From Perilla frutescens (taxonomy: Eukaryota; Streptophyta; Magnoliopsida; Lamiales; Lamiaceae): DNA of 64,000 bases. Below the pieces are notes generated by a model, which searched no databases, was not told the DNA's origin, and saw nothing but the letters and a program-made list of their open reading frames with translations. Each line of letters opens with the position of its first letter. The stretch's first letter is position 1. Made by a program: the position numbers and the translations under genes. The DNA is taken from NCBI GenBank assembly GCA_026008535.1, contig BRKX01000007.1, forward strand, positions 5,355,001 to 5,419,000, in the 5' to 3' direction. Below are positions 58,603 to 64,000 of the stretch, in pieces.

Positions 58603-58880
58603 AAACTTTAGTTGATATTTCAATTAGAGTGTGTGTTTCTAATTTTAAATATGCTTAGATGTTTTGAACTTATTAAAAACGCTTCCGCACTATCTTATAT
58701 GAATTATTATGTAAGTTTCTTAAATAGAAGTTTATTTATGTATTATTATGATGTTCTAGTATTAGTTTTATGTCATATTTAAGAAAATGTTTTAGACTCT
58801 CTTTCATGCATTATTTTATATTTTAGTTTGTATAAAATAAATAGCATTCTATGTTTATAAAATTAGGGTGTTACATGAAC

Positions 58881-60724
58881 TGAGGGGATCTCTCGCAACA
58901 GCAATGATACAATTAAAGCAACTTCAGAGATTATATCTAGGCAACAATCAACTGCAGGGGTATATCTCTCATGATCTTTGCCTAATGAGTAACTTGGGGG
59001 AGTTGAATCTAAGTAGCAATTTCCTCATTGGTGCAATACCAGATTGCATAGGTGAACTTAGATCTTTGAAGATCGTTTATTTGAACTCGAACAAGTTGAA
59101 CTCCACTATACCTTCCAACTTCTGGAATCTTCGAGACCTTCTGCAGCTAAACCTATCTTCAAACAGTTTGAGTGGTCAGCTTTCATCTGAGATTGGAAAT
59201 TTGAAGGCGGTCAACATACTTGATTTATCATCTAATCCATTTTCAGGTGATATTCCAAGCTCAATTGATGCCTGTCAGTTATTAGGATTCCTTTCTCTCT
59301 CATATAATAAGCTCAGTGGATCTATACCTCCGTCAATGGGAAACATCAGAGGCTTGGATATATTAATCTATCTGGAGTGATGCCGCAAGCATTAGAGAAC
59401 CTTCGTTTTCTTCGCTACTTTGATGTGTCATACAACAGATTGGAAGGTGAGATTCTAAATGGAGGTCCCTTTGTTAACTTTACTGCTCAATCATTTGTTC
59501 ACAATTATGATTTATGCGGTATAGCAAGATTTCAAGTGCCACCCTGCTCGAAGAATCAAAGGTCAAGAGAAAAACATGATGTTCTATTACTGAAGTACAT
59601 CTTGCCTTCATTGGTTTCAGCTATAACTCTGGTGATTGTCATGATACTCCTGCTCGTAAGGAGACGAGTAAAGAAAAATACTCAACCCCCTGCTGAAAAT
59701 TTACTTGGCATCTCTTGGAGAACAATTTCATACGTAGAACTTGTACGAGGTACAAGTGATTTTAGTGAAGCAAACTTACTTGGAAGAGGAAGCTTCGGCT
59801 CAGTATTCAAAGGGAAGCTTTCTGATGGGTTAAATATTGCAGTGAAAGTCTTCCATATGGAATCGGAAGGAGCTATCAAGAGCTTTGATACTGAATGTGA
59901 AATACTGAGCTCCGTTCGACATAAGAACGTACTGAGAATAGTTGGTTGTTGTAGTAATGTTGAATTCAAAGCGATCATTCTTGCTTACATGCCAAATGGG
60001 AGTCTAGAAAAATGGTTATATTCTGATAACTATTGTCTGGATTTGCTGCAAAGATTGAAGATAGCAATAGATGTAGCATTGGCTTTGGAATATCTTCATC
60101 ATGGGCATACATTTACTGTTGTCCATTGTGATATAAAGCCAAGCAATGTGTTGCTCGATGAAGATATGATTGCACATGTTGGTGATTTTGGCATTGCCAA
60201 ACTCTTTGATGACGGAGAGGTTATGATTCAAACCCAAACCATTGCCACTATAGGTTATGCAGCACCAGGTGATGTTTAATGATTAAAATTTTAGATATAA
60301 TCTCTGTCTCTCATAAGTTATAACTTTCTTATGTTCATAGAATTGTCTCATATAAACTGATGGTTAATTTGTTTATGATGAACATGTAATACAATTAGAA
60401 TATGGATCAGAAGGGAAAGTATCGACAAGTGGAGATGTATACAGTTACGGGATAATGTTGCTTGAGATATTTACAAGTAAAAAGCCAACCGATATGTTTA
60501 ATGCGGAGATAGGCCTAAAGGAGTGGGTGAGGGAAGCATTACAAGAAAATGCAGTATGGAAAGTTGTGGCCTCTGGTTTGGTATCAAGAGATGATCAAGA
60601 ATTCTCAGACGAGCAATGTGTGTCATCTATATTTGAGTTGGCTATGAAATGTTTAGCCTTTTCATCCAGTGAAAGAATTAACATGATACAAGTAGTAGCA
60701 TCATTCATCGTGGGAGATAAATGA
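58881..60724 (+). pseudogene. LRR receptor kinase, right fragment (LRRs, membrane segment, non-RD kinase)
   Basis: It resumes exactly after the TE with LRGSLATAMIQLKQLQRLYL and about six more LRRs. A small deletion near 59367 shifts the frame (the LRR ends ..ILIYLE and a stop; the next frame opens at 59377 with MPQALENLRF). A membrane segment lies at about 59600-59660 (YILPSLVSAITLVIVMILLL). The kinase has GRGSFGSVFKG, IAVKVFH with the ATP lysine, VHCDIKPSN (non-RD form) and GDFGIAK. The intron 60269-60398 is placed as in relatives (AP|EYGSEGKVST). The protein stops at 60722-60724 after MIQVVASFIVGDK, short of the usual end. Kinase residues are intact, but the gene as a whole is broken by the 18.3-kb insertion and the frameshift. 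Confidence 0.9.
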
Positions 60725-60990
60725 TACTAAAATTCCCACACGCGTATCTCTTCTGGTTGCATTATTTTTCATTGCAAAATTGCCTGTATAACTTATTCAT
60801 ATATAGTGCCATTTTCATATAAAATTCACACGTTTGATCAGATTGCTCAAGTACCTACATGGAGAGGTCATGTAGTCCAAACAAGCTGAAACCTCTAATA
60901 TAGGCCAAATAATCTTTCTTTCTTGAACTTATAATTAATTCAAAATGAGTCTGTAATTAGTTTTTATATTTGATCACAGTACAATACACA

Positions 60991-61038
<48 letters not shown>

Positions 61039-61169
61039 CTACTATTATAATAAATCTACTAGTATAATAAAAGTGTGATGTTTTACAAATTTTGATTTAC
61101 CTATTATATCTCTATTGCAACTTTAATTTGAGGGAAATTATGTAATATAATATATAATATTATTTATAG
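60725..61169. other. 3' flank with (AAT)n microsatellite and Helitron-like words
   Basis: An (AAT)n run covers about 60991-61038. It is followed by two overlapping TCTACTA..TATAATAAA phrases, a diverged copy of the candidate Helitron end at 41885 (GTTTTACAAATTTTGATTTACCTATTATATC). No gene. Confidence 0.5.
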
Positions 61170-61183
61170 ACAAAAACTTGTAT

Positions 61184-61221
61184 GAGACCGTCTAACGGGT
61201 AGCTTACGTTAGACGGATCTC
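61184..61221. repeat. Near-perfect terminal hairpin, 14-15-bp arms
   Basis: GAGACCGTCTAACG (61184-61197), a 9-base spacer, then CGTTAGACGGATCTC (61207-61221). The arms pair throughout except for one extra base. It lies at the start of the element at 61170, and a weaker version sits at 34864-34900. Confidence 0.9.
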
Positions 61222-61289
61222 CCCTGACCCGACCCGGTCCCGACCCGACCCGCCATATATATAGTAAAAAAAAAAAAAAAAAAAATCAG

Positions 61290-63560
61290 AATTGAAACCC
61301 CCCGCTCACCCTCCCTCGCTCCCCACTCTCCCGCGATTCTCTCCAGCCCTAACCACCGGCGATTCTCACAACTTTCCGACCACCGGCGTTCCATTCACAA
61401 CCTAAATCGATTCTGCGATGTTAACATCTCCGGCGCCGACTCGCATTTGATAGTGTAAGTTTATTTAGGGCTTTTTTCTAATATAGGGATTTGATTTTTT
61501 TTCCTTGAATTGGAAGTTCTATCAATCTTGTCTGAGAAGTTTTTCAATGTCTGCATAGTTCAATCTTGTTTGGATTATTTCGACGGAATTTGCCCTCATT
61601 GCATACAGCCTAAATTGAAGGACGCTGCACTGAAGATTAGTTCTATCGTGGTAAAGTTCCCCTAGCTACTCTATTTAAAAGTATTTTGATATTTTGGTTG
61701 TGTGTCATGTGTCATATGGCTTCCTTATGACTTCCAAGCGTTGTTCAGATTAGTTGACATTGTTATGATTGTTGAGAAAATAATATTAATATGGCTTGCA
61801 TGCTTGTCAGTGTTTAGACGAGGTTCAATCATATATCATTGTCAAAAGATCACTGGAATGCCATAATGCAACAGCCGATGATTTACATCCGGATATTATA
61901 AATTTGGTTAGTAGATCTCCCTCCTTTTGTTAAACTGTGCAGCCTGCTTGACTATATGCAACTAGTATAGCTCTTGAATGAAAAATTAGAAACATGTAAC
62001 AGTAGCTTCAGTTACCTGTTCTCACTTTGTGAACCCAACTAGAGTAAGGCATATAGATGAATTATTGAGAAACATTGGCAGAAACACATCATAAACAGAA
62101 AGTCATTTGGTTGGTATTTGAGTTTATCAGACTTTCTGTTCCACTTTGAGTTTACAACTCTCATATCTTTTATTTATATATCACATATTTGATCTTTCAA
62201 TAAGCATTAATCGTGAGTGTTCTTCATTTCATTCTATATATTCAATAGAGAACTTGAGGTTTTGAAATGCAAATCATATTTGTCAGTCATCTCATAACTT
62301 TATCCTGAAATCCTATAGGTATATGCAATTCTCTCTCTAAATTAATTAAGTCTAAACAAACATGAAGCATCCCTCTTCCGCCCCCTTCAACTTCAATTCA
62401 TTTGTTTTTGTTTTATTTTGTTTTGTTTTGTTTTGTTGGTAAGCCTCTCAAACCTTGGATTCAACCTTTTGCTACCACCCTACATGGATTTTAACATTTG
62501 ATTTCTCTGTTGCTAACTTTCTCTTAACTTTACGTTTGAACTGATTATGTTCCCTTTTTCAACTTACTGTGTGAGAATGGGATGGCCGATCTTCTAGAGG
62601 GAAGCAAGAATTGAATATTTTTATGTTCTGTTTCTTTGAATTTGAGATTGGCATTCGATTTTGTTTACTATAGATGCTTTGTTGGTTGCTTCATTTGTTG
62701 GGGTTTAGGAGTTATCAATCGAGTTGCTATTTTACTTAAAAAATCTAGAATTAGTAAAAAGTTTCATGGTTTAATTAGTTTTGAGTTATAGATCATTGTA
62801 TGTTTAGTTGCTGATTAGGCTGTTGGTTGCATTTGCATGTGCTTCAGGAGTCCCGCTTCGTGCTTCGCAGATCAAAAGTGTAAAGTAAATTTTTGCTATT
62901 TTGTTCTTGTTATTTTTAGTATTTGCTAAAGAGCGGAATCCTAGATTAAATTAGTTTTAGTTCTTTTTCCGTGGCACCATTAATTGGCTATTTTAAACTG
63001 GCCAGGCAATTGGTATTACAATGATGTAGTTACTTCTTGGATGATTTGATGGATTTCATCTAAAAGATAATTGATTTAGCGATGATAACTCAATTCAACT
63101 ATTAACTCGACATGCCTGTGAAACTATGACTATTTTTCAAATAGTGATACTTTTATGTTAATTAGTAATACTTTTCTGTTACTTAACCATACTTTTAGGT
63201 AATGATGTGTTTGTTCAGATTGTATACTTTTAACTTAGTTGTGGTAATTATTTATCTTCATTATATTCTTTGAATTTCTGCATTCTGTTTTAATACGTGC
63301 GACCATTTGTTTGTATTTTGCTTTTGAGGATTTCAAATACAGCAATTTTCTGGTTTGGATTGGATTTGTTGTTGTAAATTGGCATATAGCAGTTTCTACA
63401 TATTGGTTCTTTGCTTTTTAGGTAGTGATACTTTGTGTTTAGTTATTGGTACTGAAAGTTCTACATAGTGATACTTTGTTTTTTCAGGTAATGATGTGGT
63501 AATTAAACGCTGTGTTTCATTTAAATGATGCAGTTGGATTTTTGAACAAATATTATACTA
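61290..63560 (+). other. Leader-like and intron-like region upstream of the exons at 63561
   Basis: After the GC-rich block, GATAGTGTAAGTTTATTTAGGG near 61451 looks like a 5' splice site. The remainder is T-rich and intron-like, with no ORF of note. A long untranslated leader with introns is possible. Confidence 0.3.
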
Positions 63561-63841
63561 ATGGAAAGAATAAAAAAGAGGTTGCAGCGACCTGGTAAAT
63601 CATTAGCTGAGGAGAATAAAGATGATGCTACAAGGTATGAATTTTGGTGTTTCGAATTATTATTTTAGTACTTTAATAAGTTTGTTCCATATTTTGTTGT
63701 TTCAAATTATTATGTTAATTTTTCTAAATCATCTCTTTTTTATTGCAGTGAGCATGCAGAAGCAGATGTTCATGATGTCCGGACATATAAGAGGCATAAA
63801 CCATCTTCTAAAGAACATAAGGATAAAGCTGTGTTAGTGAG
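63561..63841 (+). CDS. Candidate first two coding exons of an unknown gene (partial)
   Basis: Exon 63561-63634 starts ATG (MERIKKRLQRPGKSLAEENK) and ends ACAAG|GTATGA. The acceptor TATTGCAG|TG opens exon 63749-63841 (SEHAEADVHDVRTYKRHKPS), ending GTGAG|GTATTA. Both join in frame. The peptide is basic and looks like a nuclear-localised N-terminus; I do not recognise the family. Splice sites are canonical, but the gene continues beyond the window, so this is a prediction only. It lies among GTGATACTTT repeats inside the element from 61170, so it may be transposon-encoded. Confidence 0.4.
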
Positions 63842-64000
63842 GTATTATATATATGTATGCAGTCAACATTCTTACTGATTCTTGGCTTTTTTATAAGTAG
63901 TGATGCTTTGTTTTTTAAATAGTGATACTTTTATGTTAATTAGTAATACTTTTCCGTTAGTTAGTGATACTATTTTACTTATTGTTACTTATTTTTATAT

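Larger units (their letters stand above)
40579..58875. mobile_element. 18.3-kb nested insertion with gypsy-type LTR termini inside the LRR kinase gene
   Basis: The outer ends read TGTAACGACCC and GGGTGTTACA, the termini of a Tekay-like LTR. The flanks are the perfect duplication TGAAC (40574-40578, 58876-58880). The right part (about 54330-54879 and 58606-58875) has the CCACTGAGTG and TTTCAG landmarks also seen in the LTR at 12388. I find no gag-pol of this element and no internal LTR end on the left, so the simplest reading is a solo LTR later filled by other insertions. Its own sequence probably includes about 40579-41880. The middle (about 50390-54330) is AT-rich and not fully assigned. 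Confidence 0.8.
61170..64000 (+). mobile_element. Left part of a large inverted-repeat element or transposon-borne gene, cut by the window edge
   Basis: It begins ACAAAAACTTGTATGAGACC then GTCTAACG, like both ends of the element at 34849-35874. A 15-bp hairpin follows at once (61184-61221). A GC-rich leader-like block spans about 61220-61440 (GACCCGACCCGG, CCCTAACCACCGGCG). The segment from 63130 to the end carries at least eight (A)GTGATACTTT-like words. Two candidate coding exons start at 63561. The right end lies outside the window, so the target duplication cannot be tested. Confidence 0.45.

Noticed and set aside
61209..61394. Reverse ORF across the GC-rich leader-like block
   Set aside because: Glycine/arginine-rich translation with a poly-F run from poly-A; no domain.
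1..64000. tRNA or rRNA genes
   Set aside because: No cloverleaf or rRNA-like sequence was recognised by eye. The tRNA-like strings at 15013, 39707 and 45724 are retrotransposon primer-binding sites.

Overview
The window is nuclear DNA of a flowering plant: AT-rich, split genes with GT-AG introns, Ty1/copia and Ty3/gypsy retrotransposons, MITEs and many microsatellites. The best taxonomic clue is an intact seven-exon terpene synthase whose detailed motifs (RPPVTIYAPSIW start, DDTYD, DDIGSHERE, RENKGGKM) resemble mint-family sesquiterpene synthases. A broken receptor kinase also looks like a type abundant in Lamiales. I infer Lamiaceae or a close relative; no search was possible.

Layout: 1-4132 is the 3' part of a coding-competent Tork-like copia element with its 3' LTR. 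4133-5512 is the AT-rich upstream region of the terpene synthase, with a TATA box and a 31-unit GA repeat in the presumed leader. 5513-8634 is the terpene synthase. 9208-23992 is a TA-flanked DNA transposon of about 3.5 kb, carrying a 233-bp tandem array and a small zinc-knuckle ORF. Nested in it is an 11.3-kb Tekay-type chromovirus (12388-23665) with near-identical LTRs, a perfect 5-bp target duplication and a single in-frame stop in pol. 24933-25190 is a Stowaway MITE. 26520-31612 holds a decayed copia element. 32135-35874 holds three non-autonomous inverted-repeat elements. 36638-39904 is a short-LTR (Ale/Retrofit-like) copia element on the minus strand that has lost protease and most of integrase.

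39975-60724 is one LRR receptor kinase gene of the XA21/FLS2-like non-RD class. It is split by an 18.3-kb insertion (40579-58875) with gypsy-type LTR termini and the target duplication TGAAC. Later insertions sit inside: a MITE-like element, an LTR-like sequence, a non-autonomous Athila-like element (44372-49572, duplication CCCTC) and a 3.7-kb CACTA element (54880-58602). The kinase gene also has a frameshift and a shortened C-terminus. From about 61170 to the window end lies another inverted-repeat element or gene with a GC-rich leader and two candidate first coding exons.

Only the terpene synthase looks like a functional host gene. The rest records layered transposition. The most unusual signals are two groups of DNA transposons, each marked by a short internal motif repeated many times (TTTTAGCAT-like and GTGATACTTT-like), a telobox-bearing 233-bp array, and an unexplained extra ORF ahead of gag in the young chromovirus.
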